From assembly GCA_905221615.1 (NCBI GenBank), contig CAJNDT010000323.1, positions 178,777-242,776 of the forward strand: a stretch of DNA of 64,000 bases, in the 5' to 3' direction. The notes under the pieces were generated by a model. That model worked only from the letters and a program-made list of their open reading frames with translations. It made no database searches and was not told the DNA's origin. Source of the stretch: Symbiodinium sp. CCMP2592. Its lineage: Eukaryota; Sar; Dinophyceae; Suessiales; Symbiodiniaceae. A program made the position numbers and the translations under genes. Positions 8,514-18,727 of this stretch are shown piece after piece. Position 1 is the first letter of the stretch, and every line of letters begins with the position of its first letter.

Positions 8514-9801
8514 TGCATCGCACTGCATGCCGCACCAAGGTCAGAACCATGCGGTTTCCACTCGGCGCCTGAGTTTCTTTCTGTGACTCGCTTTGTCCTG
8601 CACGCGCGCATAGCTCTGCCCAAAGCCCCGCTCTGCTCAGGTCATTCAGCTCTTCTTCCTGGACGACTTCGTGGAGGACTGTTTTTTGTGCACTGCAACG
8701 CCGTGAACTTCGGTTGCACCGCCTCTGTTTTGCACTTGTTCGACGCATTGCACCCAGCACTGGTCTTGCGTTCATAGCTTGATGCTCAAGTGATCCAGCC
8801 TTTTTTGCACCGCACCGCCTCGCCACGCGCTACTATGGCAGGCACCAGCGCCGCATTGCAGGCGCTGCTTCAGGCGCCGCGAGAGCAGCGGGGCGCTGCT
8901 TTCCGTGTCCTCGGACACCAACGCATCGATGCCCTGCAAAGTGAGCTCAGCGAGGCGTGAAGAGAGGGAGCAGGATGACTCGGAATGAGTCTCCAGCTCC
9001 CTCTCGCACTGCATAGTCCCACGCCTTAGTTAACTTTACAGCATAGCTCTGCATAGCGTAATGTGTTGTACCCTTGCTTTGCACCGCACCGCATCTTGCA
9101 GTTTTTATGCTGCGCTGCAAAAGTGTAGCACCGATCGTCGGCCGCGCCCGGCTCGGAAAAACGCCCCGCAGCATGGCTCCTCGCATTGCACTGCCCAATT
9201 ACACTCTGACTGTCTTGTGTCTCTCTTGTTGAACGCAGGACGCCAACATCGCATTGCGCAGCAAGGCCTTTTTTCGTTGCATTGCGTGTAAACTTTCCTT
9301 GCCGGTGCGCATCTTGCTTCTTCTCAGGACGCCTCGCCCGAGCACCGCCTTCGCTACGGGCATCAGGCATCCCTTAGCAATGCAGATACTGGCCGGGCCC
9401 TGATCGTCTTGCCTCTTTTCGTTCGAGTTTCTGTCGGCGCAGCACCGCACACGCGCAGCAACAGCTTCCGCAGCTGTTTCTGCTCAAACGATTACAAAGT
9501 GAGGCGCCGCTGGGCGCTCCAGAAAAAGCAACACGAAGCCTCTGCTCCAGCCTCACCTATCGAAGTGGAGTCGCAACCTGCATCGCCTAGCCGTTCGAAG
9601 ACGGAACAGCACCGCTGTATAGCACAGCTGAGGACTTCGAGGCACACTTGGCCACATTGGCCGATGATTCGGCCTCGCATTGCATCGACCTTATAGGGGA
9701 GCCCTCTTTAGCACAGCCCTCTATCACACAAATTTTTTCCAGGCAGCGCAAATTGCAGGCACAGGCCAAGAAAAGTCCAGGGCAGGCACAGTCACGGCAG
9801 C
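8514..9801. other. Presumed 5' part of the DIRS-like element, no gene recognised
   Basis: All frames are short. The base use changes sharply from the copia element: words such as GCACCGC, TGCATTGCA and GCACTGC recur and remain common to about 18700. I infer that the tyrosine-recombinase retroelement starts close to the end of the copia frame (about 8420-8520). I could not find a terminal repeat or a target-site duplication there. Confidence 0.4.
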
Positions 9802-11130
9802 TTGCCAACCGTGGCGGATTTGACAGTGGGGCCAGCATCCTCACAGGCCTCGCCCAAGAGAGGCACCGTTTACCCGCCGGTGCCTAGCACTGCACGGGCC
9901 CTGCCGCCGCCCAAGCGATCAAAGCCTGAACCCCTGCTTCGGTTCGGCGGCCTGGCGCCGCCTCCCCCACCACTGCCTCGCAGTCGGGTCAAGCACCCAA
10001 TCCTAGCAAGCTCACGCAAAAGCCAGCCCTGCACTCCAAGGCCGTTGCCATCAGCTCAATTGCCACTGGCACCGCCTAAACCCCGAAGGGTCAAATTCAA
10101 AACCGTTCGCAGTTCGATTGCATCGCGAATGCAAATCTGTGGCACCTTGTGGCTTCAACTGGTCTACCGACTTGGCACGGCATCCGTCCTTGTCCAGTCT
10201 GTGGAAGCTGCAAAGCACGCATCCGATCACCTTTTGGCAGTCATTCGAAATAATACACCAGGTACTCTGGAAAGGTACCTTCGCATAGCGTCGCTCTTCA
10301 TGGGTTTCTTGGAAAGCTCCGCAGTAGGCTTTCTTGAGGTGACACTCTACTGCCTTCTTGATTTCCTGGCACTTGCCGGAGCATCACATAGCCAAGACCT
10401 GGAAATCCACCGCATAAGCGCGAGCTCCTCCATCAAAGCACTGCGCTGGTTCGTGAAGCAAGCACAGTGGCTATGCCTTAGCAACGCACTTGACAGCCCC
10501 ATTACTATGGGGCCTTTTCGCAAAGGGGCACAGCCAAAGATCGACGCGAAGCACTGCCCATTCCCTGGGCCCTGATAGCGGCCTGGGAACAACGCGAATG
10601 CGATGCCAACACTGAGATTCGGCGATCTGCGACGGATAGACTTCTCCAGCCTGTCTCTATCCACCACCGCGCTGCACGGCACATGCTGGGCAACAAAAAC
10701 GACGACGCACGGCCAGCCGTTCGCATGAACTCTGGCCGGCATTACCGGCAGAAGCATAGCCACCTGTTGGACCCTGCGTTGGCTGTCCGCGCTGCACAAA
10801 CTCACGTCTTCCTTTGCAGATGACGCACTGCCGGACTTCCTCTGGTTCAGCACGGCGCTGGACCAAAACTCTCTGGAGGAGCTCGCGCCTGCCTCTTACT
10901 GCACCGCACTGCTTAGCCTGCGCTACCTTGCCACCTTGCCTTGGAAGGTCAGCGGGAGCGGCCTTCTACCTAGCGAAGCCAAGCAGCTGACTCTGCACAG
11001 CATCAAAAGCACTCTGCTAGCCGCAGCCGCGCAGTTTTGGGCGTTTGCAAAGAACTTCGCCTGGCACAGGGACACCATAGGGACTGCGCCAGGCTCTATA
11101 CAGCAGAAACAGGATTGCTTTGCACATGCA
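9802..11130 (+). pseudogene. Tyrosine recombinase of a DIRS-like retroelement, broken by frameshifts
   Basis: Such recombinases insert circular cDNA without a DDE integrase. A proline-rich leader (9900-10080) precedes an N-terminal helical domain up to 10575 (NTPGTLERYLRIASLFMGF, SSSIKALRWFVKQAQWL). The protein then moves to another frame (WALIAAWEQRE from about 10565). The catalytic part is split too. LTLHSIKSTLL at about 10987-11019 corresponds to the H-x-x-R box, with Lys for Arg. RLAQGHHRDCARLY at about 11069-11110, in a third frame, holds the second His/Arg box and the likely nucleophile Tyr. I count at least two frame changes, so no functional enzyme is made. The motif match gives good confidence in the family. 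Confidence 0.7.
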
Positions 11131-12190
11131 CTCAGCACAGGCTGGAGGCCAACCGCAGTGTTTCTCGAGGGGGGCAGGCGCCCGTCCCCGAACCCCCTTT
11201 CGTCGCAGCATATCGCCGCAGGCAGTTTTAGCAGGCCCGTGGAAGGCCTTTTCGACACGGCGCGAATCCCTTCACGCGGCATCGGAAGCTTTGCTCGCAG
11301 CGACTCAGCTAGACCCAGCAACGCAACCCGCCACGCAACTCTCAGAAGAGATCATCGAGCAGTTCTCGTCTGAATCTCCGGACCCCATCCTACCATTCTC
11401 GGACGAAGAAGCATGGATGGTCGAAAAGGCAGCAGCCATGCACCGCACTAGCTCCGAATCATCCAGCGATGTTTCGTCCGTTTCCTCCAAGGAGCCACTG
11501 CAAATTGATGTTGAAGGGCCAGCGCCGCTCTTCGCATGTACCGGTCCCTGGGGATGTTGGCACTCGCTGTGCCCCCCAGATGAATCGGGCGTGCTGCGCG
11601 CAGCATGCGGAATCAAGCTGGGCACAGCAGCATTCACATCCAACGCACCGCCCCAGCCTCTGTGTCGTCGCTCGGCATGTGTGGCACTTCGCAACGGCGC
11701 CTAGAACAAAAAATGTGGCTGACTTGCAACTGCACGCATGGTCTTGGCATGCTTCTTGCCTTTGCGAACTAAGGTCCGAAGCCATGTGCGCCGCCAGCTT
11801 GCCTGCACCAGCACTCTTCCTGCTCCAGCAACGCAAATCCGCAGCCGTTTTTCTGCTCGAACATTAGCTACACCCAAAGTTCTTTAGCTCGCAAATGGAG
11901 TCTCCGGACGCACTTTCCGAAAACGCACATGCAAGTGCCCGAGGCACTATGCAACGCATTGCACAGCACTGGCATCGAATCGGTGCCCGATTTTGCTTTC
12001 GCATATAATAGCGCAGCCGATCTGGACGTCTTCTGCTCAGACAAGTACGGAAGATTTGTGGGCCGAGCTGCTTGCTGTTGATCAGAAAATCCTTGTCGAT
12101 TCGCTTGCCCGACCTAAACCTGAGCAGCGGGCTGGCCGACGGGGCCCTAGAGACCTGCCAGGTTCCATCTTGTTGGCCGTGTTGGGGGCA
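11131..12190. other. Degenerate internal sequence of the DIRS-like element
   Basis: Only short frames are present (for example 11120-11704, Ser-rich with SSESSSDVSSVSS). Nothing matches a family I know. The GCAC/TGCA-rich base use continues, so I assign it to the same element, between recombinase and Gag remnants. Confidence 0.35.
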
Positions 12191-12192
12191 GC

Positions 12193-12950
12193 GATCCATC
12201 CGGAGCTATATGCTTGGCCACTGACGCCTGCGTGGCCTCGTGGCGGCCACCCTTGGGGCCAACTCCCCTACAGCCCGAGGGGTATGACATGCCGGTGGAT
12301 CATCTCAGGCTTAGCCCGGCATGGCTAGGCAGAATCCAAACTGTCTTCCGCAATGCCATCGCACTGTGCAAAGGCGCGCGTCTGCAGCGCCTTATAAGGC
12401 ATACGACAAAAAGATTCTGGATCTGGCGACGCAATCGCCAAGCGACGCTTCGCTCCGCACAGTCACCACACAAGAGCTGGTCGCAGCAGACCGCGAGCTC
12501 TGGAGGGAAATATCCCTCCTGCACAGCGCCGGTTGGACCCTGGATGATGCATTGCACGAAATGACAAACATCCGCTCTGACATCGGCAATCTGCTTCAGC
12601 TTAGGGCCCGCCCCCCCCGCCTCCGCAGAAGCCACCGCCCTGCCTTCCGCATAAGGGCACAGGCAAAGGTAAAGGCAAGGAAAAAGGGGGCAAAGGCAAG
12701 CAAGGCACTCAGCCTGGTAAGAGACGCACGCCCGGCGATGGCACAGCCCAGGAGGTCAAAACATCGGACCTTGTGCAACAGCACGGCAACAAGACGTTTT
12801 GCATTCGGTTCAATAAGGGAAGTTGTAGGAACGCGCAGTGTAAGTATCTGCACGCGTGCGCATATAAAATGCCGAACGGCGAGCCTTGCGGAAAAAAATC
12901 ATCCGGCCTGCCAGCACCGCAACCCTCAGGAAGCTCCGGGCTCCTGAAAA
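12193..12950 (+). pseudogene. Gag-like remnant with CCCH-type finger
   Basis: The segment TTQELVAADRELWREISLL (frame of 12321) resembles TLHQVLAADRAAWLRLAE in the Gag of the related element at 28015, so the two are probably homologous. Downstream, in another frame, CIRFNKGSCRNAQCKYLHAC is a CCCH-like finger (12797-12860). Its likely continuation, HPACQHRNPQ, is in the frame of 12321 again. At least two frameshifts therefore cut the gene. It lies between the recombinase and RT remnants. The Gag role is inferred from the finger and position. Confidence 0.55.
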
Positions 12951-13189
12951 CCGCAGCTGGACCAGACCAGGCAGGTCCAGTTGCCCAACGCTCCTTTCCC
13001 GCTGCGCCGCCGGGCGCCACCGCAAAGGGCACAGCTGCCCCAACAGCGCCAGAACCTGATTGCGCCGCACAGGCAGCTCAAGACGCGTCTGACGCTGCAC
13101 AGCCTATTAATAGCGCGCACCCTGATCGCCCGCAGCAGCAAACGGCAACTGAGTCGCCTGATTCGGACACTGTCGGACACTAGCTCCGC

Positions 13190-14037
13190 TGACACAGAAG
13201 ATGATATGGACGCACCCGCTAAGCATAGGTTCCTTCTGCACAGCATTGCCGAAGACCCTTTTAGCTGTGACAGGATAGCCTGCGATGCCCCGCTATCCGC
13301 CCAAGGACCCCTGGAGGACACTCAATATCATGCATGGCACAGCATAGTTTGGTCAGGCGCCCTAGGCTCAACATTGCTACTGTTCCCACATCATGCTTTT
13401 GACCACGACTCACACATCAAGTTGTGGGCACTGCTCCGAGCCGCGCACCTGCAGGGTAGCCAAGTGTTTTTTGAGTACCCGCAGTCATGCAATGGCGAAA
13501 CTGAGAAACTGTACATACAGCTCTGCCAAGAACTAGCTGTACACTGCGTCCAAATGCAGATGCCCCAAAGCACCGCTAGGCACATCGTATGCTCCACGCA
13601 TTCATCCCTCTCCACGGTCACACAGCACAGTGACCCTTACAAGCACCCCCTGTTACTGGCATCTCAGGAATGCACGGCGCATCTGAAAGCTCCTGTTCCA
13701 GCTACAGCACTGCAAGTATCTGTCTAGCTGCTTCCTGCCACGCAGACCCGCGGTGTGCGATGGAGCGGGAATGTTCAGCACGGCAGATCATTCGGCCAAC
13801 AACACAAGCACTAAGCCCAAGCCCTTGGCAGGTTTAGCTAAAGCCTTTAAGCAGTACCTTAAAAAGCATGGCCTTATTTCACACATCTCACAGCATCTCA
13901 AGTCCGGCGCAGACTCACATCCTCTCAGTGAAGAGCATTGCATTGCTTTAGCGCACATCATGCACGAAAACTTGGCACCTATAGCAGTAATAAGGACCAA
14001 TTTCTCCGCATTTCAGAAGGGCAGCCCTTTCGCTTGA
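13190..14037 (+). pseudogene. Methyltransferase-like C-terminal remnant and linker before RT
   Basis: The frame ending at 13727 contains GSQVFFEYPQSC followed by a Cys/His-rich stretch with VCSTHSSLSTV. By position before RT, and by the E-x-P-x-S feature, it resembles the end of the methyltransferase-like domain at 28732-29480 (FSCENPGQSEL). The next frame (13753-14037) begins CDGAGMFSTADHS and carries a short helical segment (AKAFKQYLKKHGLISHI) that leads into the RT frame. The relation is weak and rests on motif order only. Confidence 0.35.
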
Positions 14038-15149
14038 CCGCCTTGCAGTTTCTAGCACAAGCCTTGCAGGACAAAGATGCACAGCTGCCCATCATCTTGG
14101 ATGAAGGGGTCCCCACAGGAGCCATTGGAGCCCTGCCCAGCAGTGGCCAATGGCCACCAGCGCAAGGCTCGCTGGACTTTGCCGAAGATTTCAGCCCCGC
14201 ATCGCTTGAGCACTGCCGAGGTAACTGGCTGTTAGCTGAAAACAATCCCGCACTGCTGCAAGAGTTAGTAGATGAGGAAGTACGCAAGGGCTTCGTAGCA
14301 CGTTTTGAAGGCTCCGAAGCGGACGCAAAGCGCAGATGGCCGCAAGGCACAGCCATAGGAAAGCTCAACATAGTCAACATAGTCATGGCAGAAGGTCGAG
14401 ATCCCAGACTTGTCCTCGACAGCACCGTCTGCGGCCTTAATCCCGCAGTGCACCTGCCTGACAGAGTTTCTCTGCCTACCGCATCGGATGTGCAACACAC
14501 TTTTCTTAGCGATGATTGCTTCGCACAGCTCTATGCATTGTCTTTGGACTTTAAGGCAGCGCACAAGTGCTGCAAGGTCCACCCGGAAGACCAGGGCACC
14601 CGAGTGGGAGACGCATTGTACTACTACTACAAAGTATGCCATGTTGGTGCGCGCTTCTCAGCATATTGGTGGCAACGCGCAGGTAGCCTTCTTCTGCGTT
14701 ACATACACGCACTGCTTTGCGATTATCCGCGTCGAGCCTGGCTCTATGTGGACGATCTACTTGCACTGCTGCGCACGGCCGATAAAGACACAGCATGCGC
14801 ACTCATAGTTGTCTTGCTGTCTGCCCTTAACGCACCGATCAGCTGGAAGAAAGCGCAGTTTTCGCAAAAGGTCACCTGGTGTGGCTGGACAATACGCGCG
14901 GACGCAGAAACCATTGAGCTTCGCGAGCTCAAATTGCAAAAGCTCCGCGAGCAACTTCTAGCCCTGCAACAAAGAAGCAAGGTGCAACGCAAGGAACTCG
15001 AAGGGGTGCTTGGCCTGCTTAATTGGGCCACTTCCTTGAGTAAACACATGCGACCTTTCATGGCACCGCTCTACAAAGATTTGCATAGCTGCATAGCTGC
15101 AAAGGCACGTTGCACAGCATTTCTCCCAGCATGTGGGGAAACTTCTTAG
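13938..15149 (+). CDS. Reverse transcriptase of the DIRS-like element, copy 1
   Basis: RT copies the element RNA. Recognisable sequence begins near 14040 (GQPFRLTALQFLAQAL) and includes EEVRKGFVARFEG, the substrate-strand Asp region (LYALSLDFKAAHKCCKV) and the catalytic YVDD in WLYVDDLLALL near 14745. A thumb-like basic region follows (ELKLQKLREQLLALQQRSK). The frame ends early because 'gcatagct' is repeated in tandem near 15083-15100, adding eight bases compared with the second copy at 17221. RNase H continues in another frame at about 15110. Polymerase residues are intact in this copy. Confidence 0.82.
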   Translation: MHCFSAHHARKLGTYSSNKDQFLRISEGQPFRLTALQFLAQALQDKDAQLPIILDEGVPTGAIGALPSSGQWPPAQGSLDFAEDFSPASLEHCRGNWLLAENNPALLQELVDEEVRKGFVARFEGSEADAKRRWPQGTAIGKLNIVNIVMAEGRDPRLVLDSTVCGLNPAVHLPDRVSLPTASDVQHTFLSDDCFAQLYALSLDFKAAHKCCKVHPEDQGTRVGDALYYYYKVCHVGARFSAYWWQRAGSLLLRYIHALLCDYPRRAWLYVDDLLALLRTADKDTACALIVVLLSALNAPISWKKAQFSQKVTWCGWTIRADAETIELRELKLQKLREQLLALQQRSKVQRKELEGVLGLLNWATSLSKHMRPFMAPLYKDLHSCIAAKARCTAFLPACGETS

Positions 15150-15997
15150 ACAGCCTTGACAAGCGTGCCAAGCTCACGCGCGCCCCGGCTGGCACGTGGC
15201 TGCCTCGCAATGCACAGCTACTTGAAGTCGGCAGCCTTAAAATTTCCCAGAAGTCCGATGTGCCGCTGGTGCCTCCGTCGCACAAGCATCAATGGGTGCG
15301 CTTGGCCGATCCGCACCGCGCTGAAATCCACTTGCGTCATGAAAGCAAGTTTGTTCTCGCGTGGCTTCAGCATTGCTTTTCGCATGAACAGCCTCGATCG
15401 CTGCGCACAGCTCCACGCATGCACTGCTATAGCGCGGCGGACGCCTTCGCCGATACTCATCGCATTGGCATAGGTGGCTGGCTCAGCACATCCGACTCTT
15501 TCCTATGGTTCAGCGCCATCTTCACAGCAGAAGAAGTGCGCAAGCAATGGCCGCAACTGCAGGGCAGCATGCAACCATACATCGGATGCTTCGAAGCACT
15601 CGCACAGCTTGCACTGGCTCAGTGCTCCTGGAAGCTCTTGCGCAGCAAACAGGTACGCTTTGTCTTGCCCACAGCCTCCGACAACACCAGCGCCGAGTCT
15701 GGACTGAACAAGCTCTTCAGCACTGCGGAGCCCCTGGGGACTTTCCTTCGCTTAGCAGCCACATGGGCGCACCTGCACCGCGTGCAGTTCGAAGTAGAGC
15801 ACCTCGCAGGTGAGAAAAACGTTTGGGCCGACAAACTTAGTCGAGGTTCCACAGACTTCCTTCAGCGTCGCAAGGCTGAGCAAGTTGAGGTTACTCTGGC
15901 ACAGCTAGCCTCCGCACCGCACTGCGTGACATTGCATGATCTTACGCTGGAGTGGCCGCAACTGCTCCTTGACGCACAGCACGCCATGCTGAAATGA
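15110..15997 (+). CDS. RNase H domain of the DIRS-like element, copy 1
   Basis: A linker (APAGTWLPRNAQLLEVGSLK) precedes RNase H with its usual acidic set: Asp in YSAADAFADTHRIGIGGWL, Glu in GCFEALAQLAL, Asp in LPTASDNTSAESG and Asp in EKNVWADKLSRG. RNase H removes the RNA template after cDNA synthesis. In the second copy the same protein follows RT without a break, so the split here is secondary. A 140-base tail separates the stop codon from the terminal repeat. Confidence 0.8.
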   Translation: MHSISPSMWGNFLDSLDKRAKLTRAPAGTWLPRNAQLLEVGSLKISQKSDVPLVPPSHKHQWVRLADPHRAEIHLRHESKFVLAWLQHCFSHEQPRSLRTAPRMHCYSAADAFADTHRIGIGGWLSTSDSFLWFSAIFTAEEVRKQWPQLQGSMQPYIGCFEALAQLALAQCSWKLLRSKQVRFVLPTASDNTSAESGLNKLFSTAEPLGTFLRLAATWAHLHRVQFEVEHLAGEKNVWADKLSRGSTDFLQRRKAEQVEVTLAQLASAPHCVTLHDLTLEWPQLLLDAQHAMLK

Positions 15998-16139
15998 AAA
16001 AAGAGCGACGCCTCTCTCTCTAACCTCTTCCCAGTGCGCTTTCGCTGTTTTGTGTTTCGAAGCCCAGCCTCGCCAGGTACACTCGCCAACTCGCGCGGTG
16101 AGGGGTTTCAAGCGGAGGTTGCCGAAGTGCACCTAAAGT

Positions 16140-16280
16140 GGGGGATTAGCTCGGCATCGCTTGCCTTATCCCTCTAGGGAGCAATGCCTCGCGATGCACT
16201 GCACTTTCGAGCAACCTCTGCGAAAAAAGGAGTTCCTGCAGTTCGCACTGCGCTTCTGCTTGAGAACAGTTAAAGAGAAC
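16140..16280 (+). repeat. Terminal repeat unit A, copy 1
   Basis: Starts GGGGGATTAGCTCGGCATCG and ends near GAGAACAGTTAAAGAGAAC. The same unit recurs at 16438, 18293 and 18589. It contains an imperfect dyad (GGCAT...ATGCC). The paired layout resembles the split direct repeats of tyrosine-recombinase retroelements; that comparison is inference. Confidence 0.75.
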
Positions 16281-16437
16281 GCTAGTTGTGAGTTTGTGTT
16301 TTTGTTTCAACTGTGTTTTCTTAATCTGTGTCGAAAGAACTTTACCGCCCCGCACTGCTTTCGGCACTAGCACTCACAACTAGCATTCTCTCGCTTGCAT
16401 CGCATGCAGATAAATTTTCACCCGCCCTCCACGCCCT
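16281..16437 (+). repeat. Spacer B with a perfect 13-base inverted repeat
   Basis: GCTAGTTGTGAGT (16281-16293) is matched exactly by ACTCACAACTAGC (16372-16384). The equivalent B at 18431-18588 is similar overall but has lost several matches in the dyad. Confidence 0.65.
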
Positions 16438-16578
16438 GGGGGATTAGCTCGGCATCGCTTGCCTTATCCCTTTAGCGAGCAATGCCTCGCGATGCACTGC
16501 ACTTTCGAGCAACCTCTGCGAAAAAAGGAGTTCCTGCAGTTCGCACTGCGCTTCTGCTTGAGAACAGTTAAAGAGAAC
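16438..16578 (+). repeat. Terminal repeat unit A, copy 2
   Basis: Nearly identical to 16140-16280 at an offset of 298 bases. It joins directly to the truncated RT of the second element copy. Confidence 0.75.
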
Positions 16579-18132
16579 TGCAGTGCTCCTGCCAGAAAGA
16601 GTGGCACTGCCTACGGCATCTGATGTGCAACGCACTCTCCTCAGCGATGATTGCTTTGCACAGCTCTACGCGCTGTCGCCGGACTTCAAAGCAGCGCACA
16701 AGTGCTGCAAGGTCCACCCTGACGATCAAGGCGCTTTGCTTTTCAGGGTGGGAGACGCACTGTATTATTATAAAGTCTGCCATTTCGGGGCACGCTTCTC
16801 TGCATATTGGTGGCAACGCACTGGAAGCCTTTTGCTGCGATGCATGCACGCATTACTTTGCGACCATCCGCATCGTGCATGGCTTTGTGTGGATGACCTC
16901 CTTGCACTGCTACGCACAGCAGATAAAGATACGGCCGCTGCGCTTATAGTGGCACTTCTATCTGCACTTAACGCACCCATTAGTTGGAAGAAAGCGCAGT
17001 TCTCGCAGAAGAAGTCACCTGGTGTGGCTGGACGCTCCGCACAGACGCAGAGACCATTGAGCTCCGCGAGCTCAAGTTGCAAAAGCTCCGCGAGCAACTC
17101 CTAGCACTGCAAAAACGAAGCAAAGTGCAACGCAAGGAACTCGAAGGGGTTTTAGGCCTGCTCAACTGGGCCACGTCCCTAAGTAAGCATATGCGCCCCT
17201 TCATGGCCCCGTTATATAAAGACCTGCATAGCTCTAAAGGCACGTTGCGCAGCATAGCGCCCACCATGTGGGGTGCATTTCTTGACAGCCTTGACAAGCA
17301 AGCAAGGCTCACCCGCACCCCGTCGGGCACTTGGCTCCCACGCCACGCACAGCTTCTGGAAGTGGGAAACCTCAAAATATCCCAAAGATCGGATGTCCCA
17401 CTGGTTCCTCCATCGCACAAACACCAGTGGGTGCGCTTGGCGGACCCGCATCGCGCTGAAGTCCACCTGCGCCAGGAAAGTAAGTTCGTTTTGGCATGGC
17501 TTCAGCACTGCTTCTCGCATGAACAGCCTCGCTCGCTACGCACTGCGCCTCGCATGCACTGCTACAGTGCAGCAGATGCTTTTGCAGACACCCATCGCAT
17601 GGGTATAGGGGGTTGGCTCAACACTTCAGAGTCTTTCTTGTGGTTTAGCGCGATTTTCACAGCCGATGAAGTTCGAAAGCAATGGCCGCAGCTGCAAGGC
17701 AGCCTGCAGCCCTATATCGGCTGCTTCGAAGCACTCGCACAGCTTGCACTGGCACAACGTTCTTGGAAGCTCTTGCGCAGCAAGCAGGTACGCTTTGTCT
17801 TGCCCACAGCCTCCGACAACACCAGCGCCGAGTCTGGACTGAACAAGCTCTTCAGCACTGCGGAGCCCCTGGGGACTTTCCTTCGCTTAGCAGCCACATG
17901 GGCGCACCTGCACCGCGTGCAATTCGAGGTTGAGCACCTCGCTGGAGAAAAGAATGTTTCGGCCGATAAGCTTAGCCGAGCCTCAACTGATTTCCTTCAG
18001 CATCTCAGTGCTGAAAAAGTCGAGATCACACTAGCACAGCTGGCGTCCGCATCGCACTGCGTGACGTTGCATGATCTCTTTTTGGAGTGGCCGCAACTAC
18101 TCCAGGACGCGCCGCACGCCATGCTTAAATGA
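16579..18132 (+). pseudogene. Second, 5'-truncated RT-RNase H copy
   Basis: This repeats 14450-16000 with scattered substitutions. Homology starts abruptly inside RT (LLPERVALPTASDVQRTLL). The catalytic box reads WLCVDDLLALL, so the Tyr of YVDD is Cys. Two extra bases near 17009 (cagaagaagtc against caaaaggtc) shift the frame: RT is open to 17104 in one frame, and the rest of RT plus all of RNase H is open from 16984 to 18132 in another. RNase H residues are kept (YSAADAFADTHRMGIGGWL, SADKLSRAS). The copy is joined head-to-tail to the repeats of the first, as in a tandem or nested insertion. Confidence 0.8.
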
Positions 18133-18292
18133 AAAAGAGTGACGCCTCTCTCTCTCTTTTCTCGGTTGACAGGTTGACAGACCGTCCGCTTTCGCTGCTC
18201 AGCTTTGGTTAGACCCCCGCCTCGCCAAGTACATCCGCCAACTCGCGCGGTGAGGGGGTTTCAAGCAGAGGTTGTCGAAGTGCACCTAAAGT

Positions 18293-18430
18293 GGGGGATT
18301 CACTCGGCATCGCTTGCCTTATCCATCAAGCGAGCAATGCCTCGCTCTGCATTGCACTTTCGAGCAACCTCTGCGGAAAAAAGGACCGGCACGCACTGCC
18401 TGAGTAGCTTGAGAACAGTTAGAGAACGCT
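18293..18430 (+). repeat. Terminal repeat unit A, copy 3
   Basis: Same unit as 16140 with a few differences (ATTCACTCGG for ATTAGCTCGG). Follows the second RNase H at the same distance as in copy 1. Confidence 0.75.
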
Positions 18431-18588
18431 AGTTTTGAGATTGTTGTTTTGTATCAACTGTGTTTTCTTAATCTGTGTCGAAAAAACTTTCACCGTTCCG
18501 CGCTGCTTTCGGCACAAGCACTCACAACTACTGTTCGCTTCTATCACATCGCATGCAGATAAAATTTTTCACCCACCCTCCACGCCCT
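18431..18588 (+). repeat. Spacer B, second copy
   Basis: Homologous to 16281-16437, including TTTCTTAATCTGTGTCGAAA and TCGCATGCAGATAAA. Confidence 0.7.
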
Positions 18589-18727
18589 GGGGGATTCGCT
18601 CGGCATCGCTTGCCTTATCCCTCAAGCGAGCAATGCCTCGCTCTGCACTGCATTTTCGAGCAACCTCTGCGGAAAAAAGGACCGGCAGCTCGCACTGCCT
18701 GAGTAGCTTGAGAACAGTTAGAGAACG
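18589..18727 (+). repeat. Terminal repeat unit A, copy 4 and element end
   Basis: Offset of 296 bases from copy 3. Homology to the other units stops after GAGAACAGTTAGAGAACG, so the element probably ends near 18727. Confidence 0.7.

Noticed and set aside
14330-14352. GGCCGCAAGGCA, a possible GCAA hairpin in the DIRS-like RT
   Set aside because: Only three base pairs and no AGC/AGCC flanks.
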